Of a DNA stretch of 64,000 nucleotides, positions 15,755-22,863 are shown one piece after another. A program made the position numbers and the translations under genes. Position 1 is the stretch's first letter. The number at the start of each line of letters is the position of its first letter. A model generated the notes under the pieces. The model was not told the origin of the DNA, made no database searches, and saw nothing but the letters and a program-made list of their open reading frames with translations. Source of the DNA: Pyrobaculum sp. WP30 (GTDB lineage Archaea; Thermoproteota; Thermoprotei; Thermoproteales; Thermoproteaceae); NCBI GenBank assembly GCA_001189275.1, contig CP012158.1, forward strand, positions 186,001-250,000, given 5' to 3'.

Positions 15755-17413
15755 GTGTATGTAATTGGCCCCAGGCCGCCTGTAAAGGCTGAGAGGGTTG
15801 ACCTCGTGCCTCTGGTGAGGCGTGGGCTTGTATACGCCGAGTTCAGCGGCGCGGTGTGGCGAGTCGCCGAGCCGGCCAGGCGCTGGGAGCCGCTTAGGGC
15901 GAAGCTGGTGTCTAAGGGCTACAAAGTGGCGCAGTCTTACATCCCGCGGTCTGTGCGTAGTTATTTAGAGGGGGTTAGGAGGCCGGAGCTGGGGGGCGGG
16001 GCCGCCGCCGTCTACGCCGCAGACGGCGTGTGGAGGTGGAGCATGGGGGAGGAGCGTGGGGTGGGTTGCCCGCCTGCGCGGTACGTGGCGTATTGGGGAC
16101 AGCGGCCGCGTTGCGGAGGCGTCTTGGTGGACTTGAAGTTGCTCTACAGGAGGGGGTTCTGGATAGAGGCCGCGGAGAGGCTCGGCGACGGGTGGCTCCT
16201 CAAGGCGTGGAGGAGGGATCCCGACGACGTGCTAGACGCCCTTTACGCCCTCGCGGCGGAGGCGGTGCGCCTCCTAGAGGCCTTCGCCTCCGTGACGGGG
16301 GTCGGGGTGGACGCCATTTTGGAGGTATTTGAGACCAACTCGGTGGCGGCGCTGGCGGAGGCGGTTTTCCACTTCGAGGCGGAGAAGAGGGGCTACGTGG
16401 TGGAGGACTCGCGGCGGAGTTTCGACATGCCGTATCTCGACGCGGCTAGGGGCAGGGCGCCTGGGGTCTACAGGCGGGTGGCTGAGCTGGACTTCAAATC
16501 TCTCTTCCCCTCGCTTGTGGCGAAGTACGGCGTTGATCCCACCACGGCTAGGCCTTGCGCCTCCGGCCTAAGAGCCGGCCTGCTGGGCAGGTTCTGCTTC
16601 GACGGGGGCCCCGTGGCCGACGTCGTCGGCGGGTGGCTGAGGAGGAGGCTCGGGGCTGTGGATAGGTGGGAGTCTGAGGCGCTTAAGTGGCTTATGAACG
16701 CAGGCATAGGGGCGTGGGGGAAGGCGGGGTGGGGGATGATATGCGAGCCGTGTCTTCTCGCAGTTAGGGCCGAGGCCGCCCGCCTCTTCGACGAGGCCTG
16801 GAGGCTTTTTTCGCCCATCTACGGCGATACAGATTCTATATACGTCGAGGAGGGCCGCGTCGGCGACGTGCTCCGCTGGGCAGAGACGCTTGAGGGGCTG
16901 AGGCTCGAGCTGAAGGGGGTCTGGGACGTCTTCCTGCTGGCGCCGGCCAGAGGCGGCGGCGCCGCGGAGAAGAACTACGTCAAGCTGAGGGCCGGGGGCT
17001 TGGAGGTGAAGGGCGGGCTGCTGAGGCCGCACGACCTCCCCCTGGCCGCGAGGCTTCGGTACCGCGACGTGGTGCGCGCCGCCGTGGAGGGCGGCGACCC
17101 GTTGCACGCGGCGGTTGAGGCGTTGCTGGAGGCCCCGCCTGAGCAGTTGTTTATATACAAGGCGGTGTGGAGGCGGAGACTTGCCGAAGTTAAGAAGACG
17201 ACGCCTCTCCACGTCGCGGCTGGCTACTTCGCCAAGAGGTGTAGCTGCGACCCAGTTGACGTGTTCTACCTGCCGGGCCGCGGCGTCGTCTACGTCCCCT
17301 GGCTGGCGCTGGGCAGGTCGCCGAGGCCGGCCGACGTGGAGGAGGTGAGGAGAGCCGCCGTGGAGTACGTAAGAAGGCTGTGGAAACTCCGCGCCTTAGA
17401 GCTCGTCTCATGA
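15755..17413 (+). CDS. Short family B DNA polymerase with degraded exonuclease motifs (PolB2-like)
   Basis: Polymerase motifs are present: motif A ELDFKSLFPSL, a motif B-like KWLMNAGIGAWG, and motif C IYGDTDSIYV with both catalytic aspartates. The region before motif A aligns by eye with the proofreading domain (VLVDLKLLYRR, then DALYALAAEAVRLLEAF), but the Exo III Tyr-x3-Asp is not there and I find no Exo I DxE. Proofreading is probably lost. The chain of 552 residues is far shorter than replicative PolB (about 780-900), and resembles the PolB2 group of unknown cellular role. GTG 15755 fits a TATA-like box about 24 bases upstream. The next gene overlaps by four bases. Confidence 0.75.
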   Translation: MYVIGPRPPVKAERVDLVPLVRRGLVYAEFSGAVWRVAEPARRWEPLRAKLVSKGYKVAQSYIPRSVRSYLEGVRRPELGGGAAAVYAADGVWRWSMGEERGVGCPPARYVAYWGQRPRCGGVLVDLKLLYRRGFWIEAAERLGDGWLLKAWRRDPDDVLDALYALAAEAVRLLEAFASVTGVGVDAILEVFETNSVAALAEAVFHFEAEKRGYVVEDSRRSFDMPYLDAARGRAPGVYRRVAELDFKSLFPSLVAKYGVDPTTARPCASGLRAGLLGRFCFDGGPVADVVGGWLRRRLGAVDRWESEALKWLMNAGIGAWGKAGWGMICEPCLLAVRAEAARLFDEAWRLFSPIYGDTDSIYVEEGRVGDVLRWAETLEGLRLELKGVWDVFLLAPARGGGAAEKNYVKLRAGGLEVKGGLLRPHDLPLAARLRYRDVVRAAVEGGDPLHAAVEALLEAPPEQLFIYKAVWRRRLAEVKKTTPLHVAAGYFAKRCSCDPVDVFYLPGRGVVYVPWLALGRSPRPADVEEVRRAAVEYVRRLWKLRALELVS

Positions 17414-18009
17414 CTACACACGGCTTTGTCAACGCAGGCGACTTGCTCAAGGCGGCTGAGGCGGCTAGGGGGCTGGGAGGAGAGGTGGCCTTTTGGCATC
17501 TCTATAGACGTTGGGGCAACTACGCCTTTGCGGTGCTGGAGGCGGCTCTGCAGCTGGGGGTCTTGAAGTGGGCGAGGCGCGAAGACGGGAGGACCAAGGT
17601 GGTGTACGCGCTGGGAGAACGCGGCGTAGCTCTTCTAGATATGACGGGGGATCTCCGCCCGGTGGAGGCGTATGTATATAGAGGGAGGCTTAGGCTACAG
17701 ACCCCACTAGGGACATTCGAGGCAGAGCTAGACCCCGGCCACCTCCTCTCCATTGCGTATAAACTCGCCGAGGCGCTCGGCGAAGATCCCCGCGGACTGG
17801 CGCCTAAGGTGAAGCACGCGGCCGAGAGGGCGGCGAGAGGCGCCAGAGGCCTTGAGAAGTGGCTTCTGACAAGGCCGCCAAAGGCGGAACGGCCGCTGGG
17901 TCAACGCGCAACCACGGCAACCGGGGACCCAGCCGCCGTTCAACAGGCGGAATTCACAGGAGGAACGCAAAACAAGGGCGTTCCCCACGCGGAAGGAAGA
18001 CATTCCTAA
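17410..18009 (+). CDS. Uncharacterised protein coupled to the short PolB gene
   Basis: The ATG overlaps the polymerase stop (ATGA), so this 199-residue protein is almost certainly made from the same transcript. Residues 1-90 look like a helical DNA-binding unit of winged-helix type: YRRWGNYAFAVLEAALQLGVL, then a basic strand REDGRTKVVYALGERGVALL. The C-terminal third is rich in Ala, Arg, Gly and Thr with little predicted order. I recognise no family. Partnership with the polymerase, for example as a DNA-binding accessory, is inferred from the overlap alone. Confidence 0.65.
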   Translation: MTTHGFVNAGDLLKAAEAARGLGGEVAFWHLYRRWGNYAFAVLEAALQLGVLKWARREDGRTKVVYALGERGVALLDMTGDLRPVEAYVYRGRLRLQTPLGTFEAELDPGHLLSIAYKLAEALGEDPRGLAPKVKHAAERAARGARGLEKWLLTRPPKAERPLGQRATTATGDPAAVQQAEFTGGTQNKGVPHAEGRHS

Positions 18010-18032
18010 AAAAGCCGTCAGTGCGAGCCCCC

Positions 18033-18971
18033 ATGGGTCCCAAAACCGGCATATACCTGCTGGCGCTGGCGACGCTGGCGCTCGCGGCCACCAACGGGAC
18101 AACGGTGGCGACGCCCTCGGGCAACATATACATAACGTACGTGGACAACGGTACGTTGGTTGTAGTAAATATAAACAACAACAAGGTAATAACAGTAAAC
18201 ATAAAGATGAACGTCACAGTGGGCAACGAGCAGTACTTCCTCCACGTCGTCGGCATGGCCAAGGGCCAGTTTGACAACGCCACCGTAAGCCGCTTCCTCT
18301 CACTCCTAAACAAGACTAAAGACCCAGACGCCTTAATCGCCGCCTTCAAGACTTTGATAGACACAAACCAGACCAAGAAGCTGGAAGTCAAAGCCATGCT
18401 GACGGGGAGGTCGCCCAACGCCACAGCTCCCAACGCCACCTACCTCAAGATGAAGATAGAGTATGAGCTCGAACGGCGCCTATCTAAGCTCAACAAGACC
18501 CTCACCGCAGAAGACGAGTACGAGATCAAGATAATCACGCGAGACCTCAACAAGACCGCCGACGTCCTGGCGGCCATGGCGGCTAGACTCGCCAAATACA
18601 ACATCAGCGACGCCAACACCTTAATGTACATAGCACAAAGACTAAAACAAATTACACCAACCATTAAAAACCTTGAGTTCTACGTCAACGGCACAGAAGT
18701 CAAGATTAAATTCAACAAAAACACCTACACAATAGAAATTGAGAAAGAAAACAAGAAAGGCAAAGATTCAGAACACGAAGAAAAAGGTAGCAAATACGAA
18801 GACAAGAAAAGCGGCGTAGGCAAAGACGAGGAGAAGAAAGACAAGGCCAAATCTGACGACAGAGATAAGTCCAAGTCTAACGACAAAGAGGAGAATGAAA
18901 AGAAGAGCGACACGAAGGACAAGAAGGAGGATAAGAAGTCTAAGGAAGATAAGGACAAGAAGGGGAAGTAA
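18033..18971 (+). CDS. Secreted glycoprotein-like protein with a charged Lys/Asp/Glu tail
   Basis: The 312-residue product starts with a signal peptide (GIYLLALATLALAATNG). It has many Asn-x-Thr/Ser sites (NGT, NVT, NAT, NKT), suggesting N-glycosylation on the cell surface, and a helical middle section around LKMKIEYELERRLSKLNKT. The last 70 residues are a low-complexity run of Lys, Asp, Glu and Ser ending KDKKGK, probably an extended polyelectrolyte tail. The ATG at 18033 lies about 25 bases after TCCTAAAAAAG. The gene directly downstream encodes a membrane-spanning winged-helix protein with its own extracellular domain, so the two may form a surface sensor pair. Function is unknown. Confidence 0.7.
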   Translation: MGPKTGIYLLALATLALAATNGTTVATPSGNIYITYVDNGTLVVVNINNNKVITVNIKMNVTVGNEQYFLHVVGMAKGQFDNATVSRFLSLLNKTKDPDALIAAFKTLIDTNQTKKLEVKAMLTGRSPNATAPNATYLKMKIEYELERRLSKLNKTLTAEDEYEIKIITRDLNKTADVLAAMAARLAKYNISDANTLMYIAQRLKQITPTIKNLEFYVNGTEVKIKFNKNTYTIEIEKENKKGKDSEHEEKGSKYEDKKSGVGKDEEKKDKAKSDDRDKSKSNDKEENEKKSDTKDKKEDKKSKEDKDKKGK

Positions 18972-19001
18972 ACCAATATATTTTTTCCCTTTCGCTCTCT
19001 C

Positions 19002-19922
19002 ATGTTGTGGGTTCTTCTGCTCTTCGCCAACGGTACGGCGTTGATGATGCTGAACGCCACGGTGGCTGTGCCCATCTTCAACGTCACCCTGCCGGCGGAG
19101 CCCGCGTGGGGGCCTGTGGTGAAGCTAGACGGCGTACCTGTCCCAGCCTTGGTGGATGGGCGTCGGGTTTCTGTGGTGACTGGTGGAGGAGGCGTAGTCA
19201 CGATTGAGTACGTGCCCCGCCTCGTAGACGTGGGCGGCGTGCCGGCGGTCAACATAACGACACAAGACCTCCTCCTCATATGGGCCAACGGGTCGCTCCT
19301 CGTCATGCCGACTGTCAAAATCCTCAACTTCACCAGGTTGAACCACTCCCTAGTCATCGTGGCCAGAGGGCCCGGCTACGTGGCCTACGCAACGCCTCTA
19401 GCCAACGCCGCAACGCAGACAACAGCGACAACCGCCGCACAGCCCACAAGGCCCCAGACCAACACCGCTACGCAACCCACAACCGCTGTACAGACTACGA
19501 CGAGACAAGAGACCCCTCAGCCATCTGCCGCAATTACGACGCCCCCCCAGATGACCTCCACCGTAGCCTGGATGTCCACGCCGCAGACCCCTCCACCGAC
19601 GCAGGCGGCCCAGCCCGGCGCCTCTGCGCCTGGGGCCTTCGACGCGTGGTGGCCGGTGGCCGCCGCGGCGGCGGCGGGCGCGGCTCTGGTTGCGGCGTAT
19701 TTAGGCAGGCGCCGGCCGGTGGAGCTGGGGGAGGTGGGGGAGGTGGACGCCAAGATTCTGGAGTATGTGAGGCGTAGGGGCGGCGCCTACGAGGCCGACG
19801 TGGCGAGGGAGTTGGGCATACCGCGGACTACGGTGTTTAGAGCGGTGAGGAGACTCGAGGAGAGGGGTCTTGTGAGGGTTGAGAAGAGAGAGGGGAGGAA
19901 CTGGGTGGCTCCGGCCGGGTGA
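19002..19922 (+). CDS. Membrane-spanning winged-helix regulator with extracellular domain
   Basis: Domain order in 306 residues: a short hydrophobic start (probable signal sequence), an extracellular beta-rich domain with N-glycosylation sites (about 15-130), and a Thr/Pro/Gln-rich stalk (about 130-205). A single membrane helix follows (WWPVAAAAAAGAALVAAYLG), then a cytoplasmic winged helix (DAKILEYVRRRGG, VARELGIPRTTVFRAVRRL, RGLVRVEKREGR). This layout predicts a one-component sensor that binds DNA from the membrane. Its promoter (AATATATTTTTT about 20 bases upstream) lies just after the secreted-protein gene. The natural ligand is unknown; that secreted protein is a candidate partner. Confidence 0.75.
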   Translation: MLWVLLLFANGTALMMLNATVAVPIFNVTLPAEPAWGPVVKLDGVPVPALVDGRRVSVVTGGGGVVTIEYVPRLVDVGGVPAVNITTQDLLLIWANGSLLVMPTVKILNFTRLNHSLVIVARGPGYVAYATPLANAATQTTATTAAQPTRPQTNTATQPTTAVQTTTRQETPQPSAAITTPPQMTSTVAWMSTPQTPPPTQAAQPGASAPGAFDAWWPVAAAAAAGAALVAAYLGRRRPVELGEVGEVDAKILEYVRRRGGAYEADVARELGIPRTTVFRAVRRLEERGLVRVEKREGRNWVAPAG

Positions 19923-20000
19923 CCACATCAAACAATATATATAACTATGTATCTATGTGGTAAGATAGTCAAGTTTATATAATAGAATCGATGTTAGCAC

Positions 20001-20816
20001 ATGAAATGCGTCCGGTCGGTGGGGTGCGTTTCTGAGCTGGGGGTTGGGACCTTCGGGGCGGGTGGCGATTTCTGGACGGAGCGTCCGGAGGAGGACTACC
20101 TGTGGATCTCTGCGTTGAGGAGGGCCTTGGAGCTGGGTATCAAGGTGGTGGACACCTCTGAGCTCTACGGCCGCGGGAGGGCGGAGATGCTTGTGGGGAT
20201 CGCCGGCGCTGGGTTCGACGACTTGCTTATAGTAACTAAGGTCCAGCCGCCTAGGTTCACAGCAGATGAGGTGGCTGGGCGGCTCTACGCGTCTCGGGAG
20301 AGACTTAAGCGGTTCCCCACGGTGGTTATGAACCACTGGATTCCCGCCGACTCCGACATATGCGACGTGGTTCAGTCGCTCGAGGCGGCGGTGGCCAAGG
20401 GATTGGCTTCTTACTACGGTCTAAGCAACGTCTCCGGCCGACGGCTAGAGGCGGCGCTGACCTGCGCCAGGAGGATAGAGCCCGCCGTGGTGGAGAACCA
20501 CTACAGCCTGATATACAGGAGAGACGAAATAGACGTCTTGCCGCTGGTCCAGAAGTTGGGCCTCCTCTACTTGGCCTACTCCCCCCTAGAGAGAGGCCTT
20601 CTCTCTCTTGACCCCTACTTGGCGTCGGTCGGCGCCAGGTACGGAAAGTCTGCGGCCCAGGTGGCGTTGAATTGGCTAATCTCTGTGCCAAACGTAGTCC
20701 CCATAGTCCGCGCCCTGCGGCACGTGGAGGAAAACGCCGCAGCCGCCGGGTGGCGCCTCAGTCCTCAAGACTGGGAGGAGATAAACAAGCGATTTATCCA
20801 GTACCGCCACGGGTAA
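20001..20816 (+). CDS. Aldo/keto reductase
   Basis: The 271-residue NAD(P)H-dependent oxidoreductase has the AKR TIM-barrel signatures. KVVDTSELYGRGRAEML carries the catalytic Asp and Tyr, LLIVTKVQ the catalytic Lys, and VVMNHWIP the His. GLSNVSGRRLE and a C-terminal NWLISVPNVVPIVRA bind cofactor. The first residues are somewhat short compared with typical members, but the barrel is complete. The substrate is not predictable. AGTTTATATAAT about 20-30 bases upstream of the ATG indicates a leaderless single-gene transcript. Confidence 0.88.
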   Translation: MKCVRSVGCVSELGVGTFGAGGDFWTERPEEDYLWISALRRALELGIKVVDTSELYGRGRAEMLVGIAGAGFDDLLIVTKVQPPRFTADEVAGRLYASRERLKRFPTVVMNHWIPADSDICDVVQSLEAAVAKGLASYYGLSNVSGRRLEAALTCARRIEPAVVENHYSLIYRRDEIDVLPLVQKLGLLYLAYSPLERGLLSLDPYLASVGARYGKSAAQVALNWLISVPNVVPIVRALRHVEENAAAAGWRLSPQDWEEINKRFIQYRHG

Positions 20817-20845
20817 ACGTTTTAAAAGCCGCGGGAGGGTGAGGC

Positions 20846-21539
20846 GTGGCTCTTCCGATACGCGACATAAACCCAACCTCCACGTACCCAGTCGTCACCA
20901 AGGCCCTTGTCTTTGTCAACGTTGCTGTGTTTATCTACGAGCTCATAAACCCCAGGCTGGTGTCTCAGTACGCCTTTATCCCCGCCTTGGCGTGGGAACA
21001 GCCGTACCGCTGGGTCACCCACATGTTTCTACACGGCGGGATTCTACACATAGTGGGCAACATGATATACCTCTGGGTCTTCGGCGACAACGTGGAGGAC
21101 CACTACGGCCACCTACGCTTCCTCCTCCTCTACCTCCTCTGGGGGGGTCGCCGCGGCCTTCGTCCACTACTGGGCGTCTGCAACAGAGGCTGCCCTAATG
21201 GGAGCCGTGGGACCTGTGGGTAACCCCATGTATATCCCCGCGGTGGGCGCCTCCGGCGCAATAAGCGGCGTTTTGGGGGCATACCTCGTGCTGTATCCAA
21301 GAGCCCGCATCTTGACGCTGATCTTCTTCATCGTGATAACGCTTATCGAGGTTCCCGCCTGGGCCTACATCGGCTTTTGGTTCCTGTACCAGCTCTTCTA
21401 CGGCTTCGCCGAGTTGCTGAGCCCAGGAAAAGTAAGCGGTGTGGCCTACTTCGCACACATCGGCGGCTTCGTCGCGGGGGCGCTGACGGCGCTGATCTAC
21501 AGGAGAAGGAGGCAGGTCTACTACTGGTGGTACTCCTGA
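20846..21539 (+). pseudogene. Rhomboid-family intramembrane serine protease, frameshifted
   Basis: The first frame (GTG 20846) encodes [20 protein letters not shown] and [10 protein letters not shown] second frame continues as VAAAFVHYW, then GASGAISGVLGAYLVLYP (the GxSG catalytic serine) and YFAHIGGFVAGAL (the catalytic His). Together they form a complete rhomboid of about 230 residues. The shift occurs at a run of seven G (21141-21147); six G would restore the frame as LLWGVAAAF. If genuine, no active protease is made from this copy. Length variation or a sequencing miscall at the G run is equally possible. The family assignment is firm, the inactivation is not. Confidence 0.85.
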
Positions 21540-21540
21540 C

Positions 21541-21789
21541 TTACTTTATCTGTTTAGTTACCGCCTTCTCTACGGCTTCCAGCTTCCTAAGGACGTTTGC
21601 GCAGTTGAGTATGTATATAGTTGTTCCATTTATATTTGCCGACTTTATATAGCCGTTGTTCTCAAGCCAGAAGAGGTGCCACTGGGCGGCGCCCCAGCTC
21701 AAGCCGAGCTCTTTCACTATATCCGTCGCTGTGGCGTACCCCTCCGTAGCTATCTTCCTTAGGATCTGAACCTTCAAGTTGTCAAGCAT
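21541..21789 (-). CDS. Small winged-helix DNA-binding protein
   Basis: The 82-residue product is a single winged-helix domain: LKVQILRKIATEGYATATDI, then VKELGLSWGAAQWHLFWLEN (recognition helix) and NGYIKSANINGTTIYIL (wing). A C-terminal helix, VLRKLEAVEKAVTKQI, probably dimerises. It resembles ArsR/MarR-like archaeal regulators but lacks metal-binding cysteines. CATATAAATAAAG lies about 20-30 bases before the ATG. It is convergent with the rhomboid gene, and its target is unknown. Confidence 0.75.
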   Translation of the reverse strand: MLDNLKVQILRKIATEGYATATDIVKELGLSWGAAQWHLFWLENNGYIKSANINGTTIYILNCANVLRKLEAVEKAVTKQIK

Positions 21790-21969
21790 ATGACTTGGAG
21801 AATGCTTTATTTATATGTCTTCCGGAGAATCTGTTTTAAACTAAGGCTACTTTTGTTCAGCCCCAGGCGTGGGGTGTCGAGGCGCCGTGTCGGCGGCTGT
21901 GAAAACGCCCCCTCCGAGGGGCGTACATCCCCGGCGGAGTGGTTTTTATATCCACGTCCCTAGAGAGAT

Positions 21970-22332
21970 GTGGGCGTCGTAATTTCGACATCTTTACTGG
22001 GGCTCGTAGGCGGGCTCGTGGTGTTGTTTACCGCGCTGGGGCGGATCCCGCCGTGGGTAGGATACCCCCTGGGAGGCGCCCTCTTGTTCATCTACGTCTT
22101 GGCAGTGGCGGCGGGTTTCAAGTCGATGCGGGACTTCAGAAAGAGGCGTCCGCCTTCGATCTCGGTGGTGGGCCTGAGAGGCGTAGTGGCCGAGGTGGAG
22201 GGAGGCGGCTGGGCGCTGGTCAAGATAGAGGGCGTCTACTGGCGGGCATACTGCGGAGACTGCGCGCCCGGCGACTCCGTGGAGGTGGTGGAGCTGGGAG
22301 ACACAGGTCTCGTGGTTAGGCGGAGGCGGTGA
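21970..22332 (+). CDS. NfeD-like membrane protein, short form
   Basis: Two hydrophobic helices (STSLLGLVGGLVVLFTAL and PLGGALLFIYVLAVAAG) are followed by a small beta domain. It contains GLRGVVAEVEGGGWALVKIEG, YWRAYCGD and GDSVEVVELGDTGLVVR, the OB-fold seen at the end of NfeD proteins, which partner with stomatin/SPFH proteins. The chain is 120 residues and lacks the ClpP-like protease part of long NfeD. The GTG start has TTTTTATATCC about 20-28 bases upstream. The methyltransferase gene overlaps its stop. No stomatin gene is in the window. Confidence 0.7.
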   Translation: MGVVISTSLLGLVGGLVVLFTALGRIPPWVGYPLGGALLFIYVLAVAAGFKSMRDFRKRRPPSISVVGLRGVVAEVEGGGWALVKIEGVYWRAYCGDCAPGDSVEVVELGDTGLVVRRRR

Positions 22333-22817
22333 CTTGGCTTGTTGCGCTTGTCGCCGCCGCGCTTGCGGCGGTTCTCCACTTCCTTTGGCCTTACGCGGCT
22401 AGACGCGGCGGGGCCTACAGCACCTCCAGCGCCGAGGCCGCCGAGTGGGCGTTTCGACGCATCGGCGTCGCCGGGAAGAGGGTCTACGACCTCGGCTGCG
22501 GCTATGGCCGCGTCCTCCTCATAGCCAGACGCCTCGGCGCCGTGCCCATCGGCGTCGAGCTGGACCCGCTGAGGTGGTTGATATGCAGGCTCCGGTGCAG
22601 ATGCAGAGTTATCTACGGCGACATGTTCAAGACACCGCTCTCCGACGCAGACGTGGTCTACATCTTCCAGTGGCCCACGGTCAACGCCAAGCTCGCCGAG
22701 AGGTTCAGAAACGAGCTGAGGCCGGGCACGTACGTCGTCTCGTATATGTGGGAGGTGCCTGGCCTGCGGCTGGTGGCGCACGAGCGCAGGCTCAAGGTCT
22801 ACATCTACGAGGTGTAG
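22329..22817 (+). CDS. Membrane-anchored SAM-dependent methyltransferase
   Basis: An N-terminal hydrophobic helix (LVALVAAALAAVLHFLWPY) is followed by a Rossmann methyltransferase core. VYDLGCGYGRVLLIARR is the SAM-binding motif I, GVELDPLRWLI the acidic loop, and VIYGDMFKTPLSDADVVYIF motifs II and III. Length is 162 residues, the minimal size for the fold. GTG start, overlapping the NfeD-like stop (GTGA), so both are co-translated. Related small archaeal membrane methyltransferases have been linked to protein lysine methylation, but the substrate cannot be stated here. Confidence 0.78.
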   Translation: MTWLVALVAAALAAVLHFLWPYAARRGGAYSTSSAEAAEWAFRRIGVAGKRVYDLGCGYGRVLLIARRLGAVPIGVELDPLRWLICRLRCRCRVIYGDMFKTPLSDADVVYIFQWPTVNAKLAERFRNELRPGTYVVSYMWEVPGLRLVAHERRLKVYIYEV

Positions 22818-22863
22818 CCCGGCGGCGTTCTTAATGTTTTTATAAAGCTGGCATTTTGACCAC

